Shown: positions 34,212-43,607, numbered from the stretch's first letter. The stretch is DNA of 64,000 nt from Caenispirillum salinarum AK4 (GCF_000315795.1 NZ_ANHY01000004.1:310001-374000), one strand, 5' to 3'. Made by a program: numbers and translations. The notes: generated from the sequence alone by a model not told the origin.

Positions 34212-36215
34212 TCAGGCGCTGGCCGGCTTGGCCCCGGCGGTGGCGGCGGCCACCTTGCGGCGCGTCGGCGCGCCGACGCGGTGGCGGCGGTCGGTCAGCG
34301 AGACGAAGCCGCCCAGCGCCATCAGCCCCGAGCCGTACCACAGGAAGGGCACCAGCGGCTCGAAGTAGATGCGGGTGACGAAGCCCGGCCCGTCCTCGTT
34401 GGGGTCGCCCACGACGGCGTAGAGGTCGGCCCAGCCGTTGGTGTGGATGGCGGCCTCGGTGGTGGGCATGGGCGGGCTGGTGTACTCGCGCTTCTCGGGG
34501 TCGAGCTGCGCGATGGGCTCGCCGTCCTTGGTGACGCCGAAGTGCCCCTTCACGGCCGAATAGTTCGGGCCTTCCACGCGCTCGGCGCCCTGGAAGGTGA
34601 ACTCGTATCCCGCGACCGTGATGGTCTGGCCGGCCACCATGACCTGCACGCTTTCCTGCTTGTAGGCCGAGGCGGCGGTGACGCCCGCGACGATGAACGC
34701 CATGCCGAGGTGGGCCAGCGTCATGCCGAAGGCGGCGCGCGGCAGGCGGGCGAAGCGGCGGCCCGACTCGGCCAGCGGCGCCTTGAACAGCTTCACGCGC
34801 TCCGCCAGTTCCACCAGCGTCGCCACCAGCAGCCAGACGGCCAGGCCGAAGCCGAAGGCGGCCAGCACGTCGTCCAGCGCACCGCCGGCCAGCACCCAGG
34901 CCAGCCCGAAGGCCAGTAGCGCGGCACCGGCGGCGGCCTTGAGGCGGCTGAGCGCGCCGGCCAGGTCGCCGCGCTTCCAGCTCAGCATGGGGCCGAAGCC
35001 CATGGCGATGACCAGCGGGATCATCAGCGGCACGAAGACGGCGTTGAAGAACGGCGGGCCGACGGTGACCTTGCCCAGGTTCAGCGCGTCGGCGAACACG
35101 GGATACAGCGTGCCCAGCAGCACGGTCGCCGTGGCGGTCGCCATCAGCAGGTTGTTGAGCAGCAGCGACCCTTCCCGCGAGATGGGGGCGAACAGGCCGC
35201 CGCCCTTCAGGTCCGGCGCGCGCAGGGCGTAAAGCAGCAGCGCCCCGCCCAGGGACACGCCCATAAGCAGCAGAATGAACATGCCGCGCGTCGGGTCGCT
35301 GGCAAAGGCATGGACGCTGGTGATGATGCCCGAGCGCACCAGGAAGGTGCCCAGCAGCGACAGGCCGAAGGTCAGGATGGCGAGCAGGATGGTCCAGCTT
35401 TTCAGCGCGTCGCGCTTTTCCACGACGACGGCGGAATGCAGCAGCGCCGTGCCGGCCAGCCAGGGCATGAACGAGGCGTTCTCGACCGGGTCCCAGTACC
35501 ACCAGCCGCCCCAGCCGAGTTCGTAATACGCCCACCACGACCCCAGCGCGATGCCAAGCGTCAGGAACGTCCAGGCCAGCAGGGTCCAGGGCCGCACCCA
35601 GCGCGCCCAGGCGGCATCCACCTTGCCCTCGATCAGGGCGGCGACGGCGAAGGAGAACGCCATGGAGAAGCCGACATAGCCCAGGTACAGCATGGGCGGA
35701 TGGAAGGCGAGGCCGGGGTCCTGCAGCAGCGGGTTCAGGCCGTTGCCGTCGATTGGCGCCGGGTCCAGCCGCAGGAAGGGATTGGAGGTCAGCAGGATGA
35801 ACAGCAGGAAGCCGCCGGTGATCATGCCCTGCACCGCCAGCGTGCGGGCGCGCAGGGCCGGCGGCAGGTTGCGGCCGAAGAAGGCCACCGCCACCGAATA
35901 GGTCACCAGGATGGTGATCCACAGCAGCAGCGACCCCTCGTGGTTCCCCCACACGCCGCTGATCTTGTAGAGCATCGGCTTGTCGGTGTGGGAGTTCTGG
36001 GCCACGTTGATGACCGAGAAGTCGCTGACGACGTAGGAATAGGTCAGCGCCCCGAAGGACGTGCCCACCAGCAGGAACATGGCGATGGACGCCGGCCGGG
36101 CCAGGTCCATCATCACCGCGTCGCCGCGCTGGGCGCCGATCAGGGGCACGCTGGACTGCACCAGCGACACCATGAACGCCAGCACCAGGGCGTAATGGCC
36201 GAGTTCAGCGATCAT
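34212..36215 (-). CDS. ccmF: Cytochrome c haem lyase subunit CcmF
   Basis: A 667-residue polytopic membrane protein with about 15 helices. The tryptophan-rich WWD haem-binding motif is present ('GWGGWWYWDPVENASFMPWL'), with flanking histidines including 'GNHEGSLLLW'. With CcmH and CcmI it transfers haem from holo-CcmE to apocytochrome c on the periplasmic side. The ATG at 36215 begins 'MIAELGHYALVLA', the usual start. It is 73 bases downstream of ccmE. Confidence 0.97.
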   Translation of the reverse strand: MIAELGHYALVLAFMVSLVQSSVPLIGAQRGDAVMMDLARPASIAMFLLVGTSFGALTYSYVVSDFSVINVAQNSHTDKPMLYKISGVWGNHEGSLLLWITILVTYSVAVAFFGRNLPPALRARTLAVQGMITGGFLLFILLTSNPFLRLDPAPIDGNGLNPLLQDPGLAFHPPMLYLGYVGFSMAFSFAVAALIEGKVDAAWARWVRPWTLLAWTFLTLGIALGSWWAYYELGWGGWWYWDPVENASFMPWLAGTALLHSAVVVEKRDALKSWTILLAILTFGLSLLGTFLVRSGIITSVHAFASDPTRGMFILLLMGVSLGGALLLYALRAPDLKGGGLFAPISREGSLLLNNLLMATATATVLLGTLYPVFADALNLGKVTVGPPFFNAVFVPLMIPLVIAMGFGPMLSWKRGDLAGALSRLKAAAGAALLAFGLAWVLAGGALDDVLAAFGFGLAVWLLVATLVELAERVKLFKAPLAESGRRFARLPRAAFGMTLAHLGMAFIVAGVTAASAYKQESVQVMVAGQTITVAGYEFTFQGAERVEGPNYSAVKGHFGVTKDGEPIAQLDPEKREYTSPPMPTTEAAIHTNGWADLYAVVGDPNEDGPGFVTRIYFEPLVPFLWYGSGLMALGGFVSLTDRRHRVGAPTRRKVAAATAGAKPASA

Positions 36216-36288
36216 CGCTTCGCATCCCGTGTCCGTTAAGGCGGCGCGCCGCCCGTATCAGGGGGCGGTCGCGCCGGCAAGCATTGCG

Positions 36289-36768
36289 TCAGTTGGTGGC
36301 CTGGGCGGGATCGACACCCTCGGCGGTGCGGCCCAGCTTCTTTTTCCAGTCCGGGTCGCTCTCGGCCAGGGCGTCGGCGACTTCCGGCGGCATGTAGTTC
36401 TCGTCGTGCTTGGCGAGCACTTCCTGGGCGACGAAGACGCCGTCGGCGCCGATGGTGCCCTCGGCCACCACGCCCTGCCCCTCGCGGAACAGGTCGGGCA
36501 GGATGCCGCTGAAGACCACCGGCGTGGAGGCGGCGTAGTCGGTGACGTTGAAGCGCACCATTTCGCCGGACTTCTTCACCGTGCCTTCCTCGACCATGCC
36601 GCCCAGGCGGAACCTCTGGTCGGCCTCGACCGTCTTCTCCTGAAGGTCGGACGGACTGTAGAAAAACACCAGGTTGTCCTGGAAGGCGGTCAGCACCAGG
36701 CCGGCGGCGGCGAACAGCATCGCCATGCCGGCCCCGATCAGATACATGCGGCGCTTCTTGCGGGTCAT
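36289..36768 (-). CDS. ccmE: Haem chaperone CcmE
   Basis: A 159-residue periplasmic haem chaperone with one N-terminal helix ('MYLIGAGMAMLFAAAGLVL') and an OB-fold. The haem is bound covalently by His121 in 'KHDENYMPPEV', with Tyr125 as iron ligand. It overlaps the ccmD stop by four bases. Confidence 0.97.
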   Translation of the reverse strand: MTRKKRRMYLIGAGMAMLFAAAGLVLTAFQDNLVFFYSPSDLQEKTVEADQRFRLGGMVEEGTVKKSGEMVRFNVTDYAASTPVVFSGILPDLFREGQGVVAEGTIGADGVFVAQEVLAKHDENYMPPEVADALAESDPDWKKKLGRTAEGVDPAQATN

Positions 36769-37034
36769 CGGCTCTCTCCTGCGGCGCCGGCGGGCGCCTT
36801 CTCGGTCTCGCGCGCCTGGGGCTGGCTCTGGCTCTGTGCCGGGGCGGCCGGGCCTGCGCCGCGCTTGCCGCGCGGGCGCCGGCCGCGGGCGGCCTGCAGG
36901 GCCTCCAGGCGGCGTTCACTGGTCTTCAGCAGGCGCCAGGTCAGGGCGAAGACGAGCGCGAGAAGACCGAAGGTGATGATGTAGGACGGCCAGACGAAGC
37001 CGGCATACCCGCCCATGTCCAGGAACTCTTGCAC
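36765..37034 (-). CDS. ccmD: Haem exporter accessory protein CcmD
   Basis: An 89-residue small membrane protein. The start 'MGGYAGFVWPSYIITFGLLA' is the CcmD signature, followed by one helix and a basic cytoplasmic segment. The C-terminal 40 residues are an unusual Gly/Pro/Gln-rich extension, making it longer than the typical 45-65 residues. CcmD releases holo-CcmE from the CcmABC complex. Overlaps ccmE by four bases. Confidence 0.93.
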   Translation of the reverse strand: MQEFLDMGGYAGFVWPSYIITFGLLALVFALTWRLLKTSERRLEALQAARGRRPRGKRGAGPAAPAQSQSQPQARETEKAPAGAAGESR

Positions 37035-37093
37035 GTTTCCAACTCGCTTCTTGTCTGTCTCGTCAGCCCGTCAAGCCGTGGTGCGGGGCGCCT

Positions 37094-37813
37094 TCAGCCG
37101 TGCACCTGGCTCATGGATATGGCGCGCACCTTGGCCTCGGCGATCTCGCCGCGCATGCGCAGAAGCGCGACCGTGATGTAGTAGGCCTTGAAGGCGAACG
37201 CCATGAGGAACAGCGGGGTCAGCATGGCGGGATCGATGGCCGGGCCGTCCATGCGCGCCACGCTGGCCGGCTGGTGGAGGGTGTTCCACCAGTCGACGGA
37301 AAACTTGATGATCGGCACGTTCACCACGCCCACCAGCGCCAGCACGGCGGCCGCCTTGTACCCGCGCTGCGGATCGTCGAAGGCGTTCATCAGCGCCATG
37401 TGGCCGAGGTAGAGGAAGAACAGGATCAGCATGCTGGTCAGGCGCGCATCCCACACCCACCAGGTGCCCCACATGGGCTTGCCCCACAGCGCGCCGGTGA
37501 CCAGCGCGATGAAGGTGAACGCCGCGCCGACGGGGGCCGAGGCCTTGGCAAACAGGTCGGAGACGGGATGCTTCCAGATCAGCGCCACCGCGCTCGCCAC
37601 CGCGATGGCGGTGTAGACGAACAGCGCCATCCAGGCCGCCGGCACATGCACGTACATGATGCGCACCGTCGCGCCCTGCTGGTAGTCCTCGGGCGAGGCG
37701 ACCAGCGCGTAGTACAGCCCGGCCAGGGTGAGGATCACCGTCAGCCCCGCCGCCCACGGCAGGATGGCGTTGGCCAGCTTGAGAAATCGGTTGGGATTGG
37801 CGAAGCGATGCAT
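37094..37813 (-). CDS. ccmC: Haem ABC transporter permease CcmC
   Basis: A 239-residue membrane protein with six helices and the WWD motif 'MWGTWWVWDARLTSMLILFF', with flanking His residues ('MYVHVPAAW', 'LYLGHMALMN'). It loads haem onto CcmE with CcmA, CcmB and CcmD. I prefer the ATG at 37813 ('MHRFANPNRF', with GAGAG upstream); the ATG at 37828 adds five residues. Separated from ccmB by about 180 bases. Confidence 0.95.
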   Translation of the reverse strand: MHRFANPNRFLKLANAILPWAAGLTVILTLAGLYYALVASPEDYQQGATVRIMYVHVPAAWMALFVYTAIAVASAVALIWKHPVSDLFAKASAPVGAAFTFIALVTGALWGKPMWGTWWVWDARLTSMLILFFLYLGHMALMNAFDDPQRGYKAAAVLALVGVVNVPIIKFSVDWWNTLHQPASVARMDGPAIDPAMLTPLFLMAFAFKAYYITVALLRMRGEIAEAKVRAISMSQVHG

Positions 37814-37994
37814 GGTGCTCTCTGTCATGCGTCACGCGGCCCTGCGGCCTGCGTGAGGGGGTGCCGCGTGTCCAGTCTTTCGGCCCGGCGTGAGCCGTAC
37901 ATTAGAGGATGACGCCTGAACGTCACCTTAACCATTGTCAATTCGGCGCACACCCGTCAATTCACCAAACCGTATCCGCGCGCCGGCGCCGGGC

Positions 37995-38660
37995 CTATTC
38001 CACCGCCTGGCGCAGCGCCGCCGCCGTGGCCCAGGGGCACAGCGCCGCGGCGCCCAGCAGAAAGCCGCCCAGGATCAGCAACTGCGCCTTGAACGGCAGG
38101 TCCATGATGGCGGCGTCGACGGCGGACACCCCGAAGACCAGGACCGGGATATAGAGCGGCAGAACCAGGAGCGAAAGGAGAACACCGCCCCGCCTCGCGC
38201 CCAGCACAAGCGCGGCGCCCACGGCGCCGATGAGCGACAAGGTAGGCGTTCCCAGCGCGAAGGCAACCACCAGAACGCCGAAACCGTCGGCGTTCATGTT
38301 CAGCAGCACCGCCAGCAGCGGGGCCGCGGCCAGCAGCGGCAGGCCGGTGGTCAGCCAGTGCGCGGCGACCTTGCCCAGCACCAGCACCGACAGGGGCTGG
38401 GGGCTGCGGGTGATGAGGTCCAGGCTGCCGTCCTCGTAATCGGTCTGGAACAGCCGGTCGAGGGACAGCATGGAGGCCAGCAGGGCCGTCACCCACAGCA
38501 CGCCGGCGGCGACGCGCTCCAGGATGCCGGGCTCGGGTCCGATCCCGAAGGGGAACAGAACGACGGTCAGCACGAAGAAGGTGACCACCATCATGCTGTC
38601 GGAGCCCTGGCGCAGGGCGAGGCGCAGGTCGCGGCGGACGACGGCGAGGAAACCGCTCAC
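37995..38660 (-). CDS. ccmB: Haem exporter permease CcmB
   Basis: A 221-residue permease with six helices ('VSGFLAVVRRDLRLALRQGS', 'DYEDGSLDLITRSPQPLSVL', 'LVLPLYIPVLVFGV'). It starts with GTG at 38660, which overlaps the ccmA stop by four bases. It forms the membrane partner of the CcmA ATPase in the CcmABCD complex. Confidence 0.95.
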   Translation of the reverse strand: MSGFLAVVRRDLRLALRQGSDSMMVVTFFVLTVVLFPFGIGPEPGILERVAAGVLWVTALLASMLSLDRLFQTDYEDGSLDLITRSPQPLSVLVLGKVAAHWLTTGLPLLAAAPLLAVLLNMNADGFGVLVVAFALGTPTLSLIGAVGAALVLGARRGGVLLSLLVLPLYIPVLVFGVSAVDAAIMDLPFKAQLLILGGFLLGAAALCPWATAAALRQAVE

Positions 38661-39379
38661 GGGCGCACCCCCTCGGTCCAGGGCTCGTCCTCGGCGACCG
38701 CCATTTCCGCATCCAGGCCCGACAGCGCGGGGTCGACGGCGAAATCGTCCATCTGCAGCACCTTCGCGCCCGGCAGGGAGACGTCGGTGTGGGTGGACAG
38801 AACGACCATGCCGCCGCGCGCGCGGTGCTCGGCCAGCAGGTGTTCCACTGTGGCGACGGTGGCGCGGTCGAGCGCGGTGGTCGGCTCGTCCAGCAGCCAC
38901 AGCGGCGCCGGGGCGGCCAGCAGGCGCGACAGGTTCACGCGGCGCTTCTGCCCGGCCGACAGCCAGCGGCCCGGCACCTCCAGCAGGTGGCCGATGGAAA
39001 AGGCGTCCAGGGCCTTTTCAACGGTTTCGCGCGACCCGTCGCCGGCCCACAGGCGCGACCAGAAGGCGACGTTTTCGTGGACCGTGAGCACCGGCTTGAT
39101 GGCGTCGTGGTGACCGATGTAGCGGCTGCGCCCGCCGTGCGCCTCGGGGTCGTCGGCGACGGGCTCGCCGCCCCAGGTCAACTGCCCGGCCGAGGGGCGC
39201 AGCAGGCCCGCCATCATGCGCAGCAGGCTGGACTTGCCGCTGCCGTTGGGGCCGAGCAGCAGCAGCGCCTCGCCGGGGCCCAGCGAGAAGGACAGGTCCG
39301 CGAACACGATGCGCTCGCCACGGATGCAGACGAGGTTTTCCCCTGCGAATTCCGCTGCGTCAAAGGCTTGGTCGGTCAT
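38657..39379 (-). CDS. ccmA: Haem ABC exporter ATP-binding protein CcmA
   Basis: A 240-residue ABC ATPase: Walker A 'LLGPNGSGKSSLL' at residues 42-54, signature 'LSAGQKRRVNLSRLL' and Walker B 'PLWLLDEPTTALD'. It powers release of holo-CcmE from CcmC and CcmD. First gene of the ccm cluster; the 266-base gap upstream (39380-39645) should hold its promoter and contains a large GC hairpin. Confidence 0.96.
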   Translation of the reverse strand: MTDQAFDAAEFAGENLVCIRGERIVFADLSFSLGPGEALLLLGPNGSGKSSLLRMMAGLLRPSAGQLTWGGEPVADDPEAHGGRSRYIGHHDAIKPVLTVHENVAFWSRLWAGDGSRETVEKALDAFSIGHLLEVPGRWLSAGQKRRVNLSRLLAAPAPLWLLDEPTTALDRATVATVEHLLAEHRARGGMVVLSTHTDVSLPGAKVLQMDDFAVDPALSGLDAEMAVAEDEPWTEGVRP

Positions 39380-39456
39380 GGGGCGGGAGGATAGGCGACG
39401 ACGGGCGGCTTGTCCCGCCGAAAGTTATGGACGCGCAGGCGGAAACGGAAGCGGAA

Positions 39457-39498
39457 GCGGCCGGCGCCGGAGGGGAGAGGAGGGGAGGCGCCGGCCGC
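39457..39498. repeat. GC hairpin with an all-purine loop upstream of ccmA
   Basis: Perfect 12-bp arms GCGGCCGGCGCC (39457-39468) and GGCGCCGGCCGC (39487-39498) enclose 18 bases made only of A and G, with several GGGG runs. It is in the gap between ccmA and brnA, upstream of both the ccm genes and the end of brnA. No T run follows on either strand. Confidence 0.6.
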
Positions 39499-39645
39499 CA
39501 CGCTGCGGCTCCGGCCGGATCGAGGGGCATGCCCGGCCGGGAGAAGAGGTCCGGGGGAAGGACCTGACGTTAAGATGGCCCGCGAATGTGGCGCAATTGC
39601 GATGGGATGGTGGCGGGACGGGGGTATTTCGGATGCGTATCGCGT

Positions 39646-39954
39646 CTAGCTCGCCTTCCTGTCATGCTCCACGAACTTGCGGAGCACCGCGTTGATCCGC
39701 GTCTGGTAGCCGGGGCCCTGAGCTTTGAAATGCTCCACGATGTCCGTATCCAGGCGCAGCGAGACAGGGGTCTTCGGGCGGGGCTCGACGTAATCCGCGT
39801 CTGCCCACCATTCCTTGGACCGCAGCGGCGGCGCGTCGGGATTGTCGGCGACGGCCCGCGCGATATCCTCTTCGGACTGGGCGTCAAGGGCCCGCAGTTC
39901 GTCGGGATCAGCCCTTTTCAAGGCGTGCCTGCTGATACGTTTCTCGTTCGTCAC
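39646..39954 (-). CDS. brnA: BrnA family antitoxin
   Basis: A 102-residue ribbon-helix-helix antitoxin. The C-terminal '[20 protein letters not shown]' and '[18 protein letters not shown]' are the BrnA/DUF4415 DNA-binding and dimerisation segment. The GTG at 39954 is chosen because GAGGAG precedes it; an ATG at 39990 lacks such a site. It overlaps the 3' end of the brnT frame by 47 bases, the usual toxin-first order. BrnA neutralises BrnT and represses the operon. Confidence 0.88.
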   Translation of the reverse strand: MTNEKRISRHALKRADPDELRALDAQSEEDIARAVADNPDAPPLRSKEWWADADYVEPRPKTPVSLRLDTDIVEHFKAQGPGYQTRINAVLRKFVEHDRKAS

Positions 39955-40192
39955 GGCTGGCTCCTCTCGCCGAGATGATCCGGCAGACATTGGGTTCGCG
40001 GATGGTGAAGACGAGCGTCACGAAACGGCCTTCGATGCAGCCGGTGGCGATAAAGCGGTCCTCGCCATAGTCCTGCCGGTCATCGGCCTTCACCAGAACG
40101 CCCTTATCGAACAGCAGCGCGGCGGTCTCGGAGGAGAGGCCGTACTTGGTTTTGTTCGCGGCGTTCTTTCGCTCGTCCCATTCGAAGTCCGT
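39908..40192 (-). pseudogene. brnT: BrnT family toxin lacking a standard start codon
   Basis: The open frame encodes a full-length BrnT-like RNase of 94 residues ('[20 protein letters not shown]', '[15 protein letters not shown]', '[16 protein letters not shown]'), including the conserved Arg/His-rich catalytic-type segments. It begins directly after a TGA with ACG-GAC-TTC, where an ATG would be expected; there is no ATG, GTG or TTG until GTG at 40093, which would remove the first 33 residues. Either ATG has mutated to ACG (a disabled toxin) or translation starts at ACG. The downstream antitoxin is intact, so a neutralised remnant is plausible. Confidence 0.7.
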
Positions 40193-40381
40193 TCACTGGA
40201 TCCGTTCCAGCACCGCTCCCCCCTTCGGCACCTGCCCATACATCTGTATATACACCCGCCGCGCGCCGACCGCAATGCACCCCCACCGCCATTGACGGCC
40301 GCGCCCGCCTCGGCTACCTCCATCGCGGGCCGGCCTTCCACCCGCCGGTGTCTTCAACAGCCAGACGGATCACACTCCATC

Positions 40382-41380
40382 ATGAAGCGCATCTTTTCGG
40401 GCGTTCAGCCCACCGGCAACCTGCATCTCGGCAACTACCTGGGCGCCATCCGCAACTGGGTGCGGCTGCAGAACGAGTACGAGTGCATCTTCTGCGTCGT
40501 CGACATGCACGCCATCACCGTCTGGCAGGACCCCGCCGAGCTGAAGAAGGCCACCCGCGAGGTCACCGCGTCGTTCATCGCCGCCGGCATCGACCCCGAA
40601 AAGCACGTACTGTTCAACCAGTCCGCCGTGCCGGCGCACGCGCAGCTGGCGTGGGTGTTCAACTGCGTCGCCCGCATCGGCTGGCTGAACCGCATGACGC
40701 AGTTCAAGGAAAAGGCCGGCAAGCACCGCGAGAACGCGAGTGTCGGCCTGTACGCCTATCCCAACCTCATGGCCGCCGACATCCTGTCCTACAAGGCCAC
40801 CCATGTGCCCGTCGGCGAGGACCAGAAGCAGCACCTGGAGCTGTCGCGCGACATTGCCCAGAAGTTCAACAACGACTTCGAGGCCGAGGTCTTCCCCCTG
40901 CCCGAGCCGCTGATCTTCGGCTCGGCGACCCGCGTCATGAGCTTGCGCGACGGCACCAAGAAGATGTCGAAGTCCGCGGAAAGCGACTTTTCGCGCATCA
41001 ACATGACCGACAGCGCCGACACCATCGCCCAGAAGATCCGCAAGGCCAAGACCGACCCCGAGCCCCTGCCGGAAAGCCTGGACGGCCTGGACAGCCGGCC
41101 CGAGGCCGCCAACCTGGTGGGCATCTACGCCGCGCTGCGCGACATCGACCGCGCCCAGGCCATCGCCGAGGTGGGCGGCAAACCCTTCAGCGAGTTCAAG
41201 GGCATTCTGACCGAAGTTGCGGTCGAGCACCTGGCGCCCATCAACGCACGGATGCGCGAGCTGCTGGACGACCCGGCCCAGATCGACGCCGTGCTGCACC
41301 GGGGCATGGAGCGGGCGCGCGCCATCTCCGAGCCGGTCATCGACGAGGTCTACGAAAAGGTCGGCTTCCTCAAGCCGTAA
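40382..41380 (+). CDS. trpS: Tryptophanyl-tRNA synthetase
   Basis: A 332-residue class I synthetase that charges tRNA-Trp. The HIGH-type motif is '[13 protein letters not shown]' and the KMSKS loop is '[11 protein letters not shown]'. The tryptophan-binding signature 'VVDMHAIT' and '[11 protein letters not shown]' are present. Starts at ATG 40382; the frame is open further upstream but crosses the brnT/brnA region on the other strand. Length is normal for the family. Confidence 0.97.
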   Translation: MKRIFSGVQPTGNLHLGNYLGAIRNWVRLQNEYECIFCVVDMHAITVWQDPAELKKATREVTASFIAAGIDPEKHVLFNQSAVPAHAQLAWVFNCVARIGWLNRMTQFKEKAGKHRENASVGLYAYPNLMAADILSYKATHVPVGEDQKQHLELSRDIAQKFNNDFEAEVFPLPEPLIFGSATRVMSLRDGTKKMSKSAESDFSRINMTDSADTIAQKIRKAKTDPEPLPESLDGLDSRPEAANLVGIYAALRDIDRAQAIAEVGGKPFSEFKGILTEVAVEHLAPINARMRELLDDPAQIDAVLHRGMERARAISEPVIDEVYEKVGFLKP

Positions 41381-41447
41381 CGCCGGGCAACACACGAAGA
41401 CGGGCGCATACAGAGAATCCCTCTGGCGTGGCGGGCGCGGAAACCCT

Positions 41448-42284
41448 ATGACTCAAGGAACCGACCGCCACCGCCCGACGGAGCCCATGCCCCGCCGCTT
41501 CGCCGCCTTTCGCCGCTTGAGCCCCCTGCGCGCCGCCGCCACGGCGGCCTGCGTGGCGCTGTCCTTGTGGCTGGGGGCCATGGCGGCCAAGGCGGTCGAG
41601 CAGCCGCTTGTGGCCGACCTGTCCAAGCACCTGGTGGCCATCACCACCGGCTTCGCCGGCACCGACGTGCTTCTGTTCGGCGCCACCGACGCGCCCGGCG
41701 ACGTGGTGCTGGTGGTGCGCGGGCCCGAGCAGGAAGTGGTCGTCCGCCGCAAGGACAAGCTCGCGGGGGTCATCTGGGCCAACGTGGAGTCGGTCACCTT
41801 CGAGGGCGTGCCCAGCTTCTACAAGATCGCGGCCAGCCGGCCACTGCTCGACTTCCTGCCGCCGGAGCTGCGCGAGCGCCACCGCATTGGCTTCCGGCAC
41901 CTGGACTTCCGGGCCCCGGGCACCGAGGGCATGGCGCCCGCCGCCCGCGAGGCCTTTCGCGAGGCGCTGGTGCGGCTGAAGGTGGACACGGGCCTCTATC
42001 AGGAGCGGGAGGGCGGCGTGCGCACGCTGGCCAACCGCCTGTTTCGGTCGGAGCTTTACTTCCCCTCCAACGTGCCCACCGGGACCTACATGGTGGAGGT
42101 CTACCTGGTGCGCGACGGCGAAGTCGTTTCGGCCGAGATCACGCCGCTGGTCATCAGCAAGGTGGGCATCGGGGCTGAAATCTTCCATTTCGCCTACACC
42201 CAGTCCGTCCTATATGGATTGGCCGCCATTCTTGTGGCGGTGGCGGCGGGCTGGCTGGCCGGGCTGGTCTTCCGCAAGACCTGA
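41448..42284 (+). CDS. TIGR02186-type transmembrane protein
   Basis: A 278-residue protein with an N-terminal signal/anchor ('AATAACVALSLWLGAMAAKA'), a periplasmic beta-rich domain ('LVADLSKHLVAITTGFAGTD', 'VLVVRGPEQEVVVRRKDKLA', 'ELYFPSNVPTGTYMVEVYLV') and one C-terminal helix ('GLAAILVAVAAGWLAGLVF'). This layout matches the alphaproteobacterial TIGR02186 family, often found next to TauE/SafE-type exporters; none is present here. Function unknown. A second possible start is ATG 41487. Precedes a universal stress gene by 23 bases. Confidence 0.82.
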   Translation: MTQGTDRHRPTEPMPRRFAAFRRLSPLRAAATAACVALSLWLGAMAAKAVEQPLVADLSKHLVAITTGFAGTDVLLFGATDAPGDVVLVVRGPEQEVVVRRKDKLAGVIWANVESVTFEGVPSFYKIAASRPLLDFLPPELRERHRIGFRHLDFRAPGTEGMAPAAREAFREALVRLKVDTGLYQEREGGVRTLANRLFRSELYFPSNVPTGTYMVEVYLVRDGEVVSAEITPLVISKVGIGAEIFHFAYTQSVLYGLAAILVAVAAGWLAGLVFRKT

Positions 42285-42307
42285 GCCTCTGTTTAAGGGT
42301 TTCCACG

Positions 42308-42841
42308 ATGTCCGACGCCTTCACCACCGACGGCGCCCCCACGGGCGAGGCCGCATCCCTGGTCGGAAACAAGGGAGGGCGGCCGCGCACCTTCCTGGTG
42401 GTCGTCGACGAATCCGAGGAGATGGGCGCGGCCCTGCTGTACGCGTCGGCACGGGCGCGCGCGACGGGCGGCGTGGTGGCGCTGCTCAAGATCATCGAGC
42501 CGCCCGAGTTCGCCCACTTCGCCGCCATCGGCGAGCGCATGGCCGACGAGAACCGCGAGGCCGCGGAGCAAACATTGCACCGGTTCGCCGCAGAAACCGT
42601 GAAGATGTCCGGTCGGCCGCCGGTCCTCTACCTGCGCGAAGGCCATCCCGAGGAAGAGGTGCGCGACCTGCTGGAGACCGACGGCGAAATATCGGTCCTG
42701 GTGCTGGCGACCGGCACGGGGGCCGAGGGTCCGGGCCCGCTGGTGTCCGCCCTGACCGGCAAGGCGGCGGGCCGTATCCGGGTGCCGGTGACCATCGTCC
42801 CGGGCAACCTGACCGAGGACGAGATCCTGCGCCTGGCCTGA
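42308..42841 (+). CDS. Universal stress protein (UspA family)
   Basis: A 177-residue cytoplasmic protein with one UspA domain: 'RTFLVVVDESEEMGAALLYA' at the start of the fold, 'GHPEEEVRDLLE' and a degenerate nucleotide loop 'LATGTGAEGPGPLVSALTGK' before 'IRVPVTIVPGN'. The usual GxxGxxxxxxxGS(V) ATP loop is only partly matched, so ATP binding is uncertain. The first 25 residues are an extra flexible tail. Its close spacing after the TIGR02186 gene suggests one transcript. Confidence 0.88.
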   Translation: MSDAFTTDGAPTGEAASLVGNKGGRPRTFLVVVDESEEMGAALLYASARARATGGVVALLKIIEPPEFAHFAAIGERMADENREAAEQTLHRFAAETVKMSGRPPVLYLREGHPEEEVRDLLETDGEISVLVLATGTGAEGPGPLVSALTGKAAGRIRVPVTIVPGNLTEDEILRLA

Positions 42842-42991
42842 TGCCGGCGGGAGCGCCGTCTTGACCGGCGCGGCACTTCGGACCATTTATTGCCCTAGCG
42901 CAGATGTCAGACATTCGACGCGCGCGCGCCGCCGCGCCGCTCCCGCCGGAGCGCCGGCCGCGCCGTCGCCGTACCAGAGGGATGCCCCACG

Positions 42992-43549
42992 ATGTTCATC
43001 CAGACCGAGCCGACTCCCAACCCCGCGACGCTGAAGTTCCTGCCGGGCCGTCAGGTGATGCCGGCGGGCACGGCCGATTTCACGTCGCCCGAGGAGGCCG
43101 ATCCGTCGCCGCTGGCCACCCGTCTGTTCGGCATCGACGGCGTGACGGGCGTGTTCCTGGGGGCGGACTTCGTGACCGTCACCAAGCAGGAAGGCCGCGA
43201 CTGGCAGGTCATGAAGCCCATGGTCCTGGGCGCCATCATGGAGCACTTCACCAGCGGTCAGCCCGTTATCCGCGAAGACGCGGTACAGGGTGACGCCGCC
43301 GCCGACGAGGAAGACGACGAGATCGTCGCCCAGATCAAGGAACTGATCGACCAGCGCGTCCGCCCGGTGGTGGCCCGCGACGGCGGCGACATCGTCTATC
43401 GCGGTTTCAAGGACGGCGTGGTCTACCTGCACATGCAGGGGTCCTGCTCGGGCTGCCCCAGCTCCACCATGACGCTGAAGAACGGCATCGAGAACATGCT
43501 GCGCCACTTCGTTCCCGAGGTGCGGCTGGTGGAAGCCGTCAACGGCTGA
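42992..43549 (+). CDS. NifU/NfuA-type iron-sulphur carrier
   Basis: A 185-residue protein with the N-terminal Nfu_N domain ('MFIQTEPTPNPATLKFLPG', 'LATRLFGIDGVTGVFLGADF') and a C-terminal NifU domain with Cys152 and Cys155 ('GSCSGCPSSTMTLKNGIE'). Such proteins assemble or deliver [4Fe-4S] clusters to client enzymes; this architecture is the usual alphaproteobacterial and mitochondrial NFU1 form. A strong hairpin follows 22 bases after the stop. Confidence 0.95.
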   Translation: MFIQTEPTPNPATLKFLPGRQVMPAGTADFTSPEEADPSPLATRLFGIDGVTGVFLGADFVTVTKQEGRDWQVMKPMVLGAIMEHFTSGQPVIREDAVQGDAAADEEDDEIVAQIKELIDQRVRPVVARDGGDIVYRGFKDGVVYLHMQGSCSGCPSSTMTLKNGIENMLRHFVPEVRLVEAVNG

Positions 43550-43571
43550 TCTTTCGCACTGCCGAAGACCG

Positions 43572-43607
43572 ACATGGGGCCGCGCCTGACCGGGCGCGGC
43601 CCCATGT
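43572..43607 (+). terminator. Terminator hairpin after the NifU-type gene
   Basis: A perfect 15-bp stem ACATGGGGCCGCGCC / GGCGCGGCCCCATGT with a six-base loop. It is followed only by GTTGTGG, so the T run is poor, but the stem is very strong. Confidence 0.7.
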
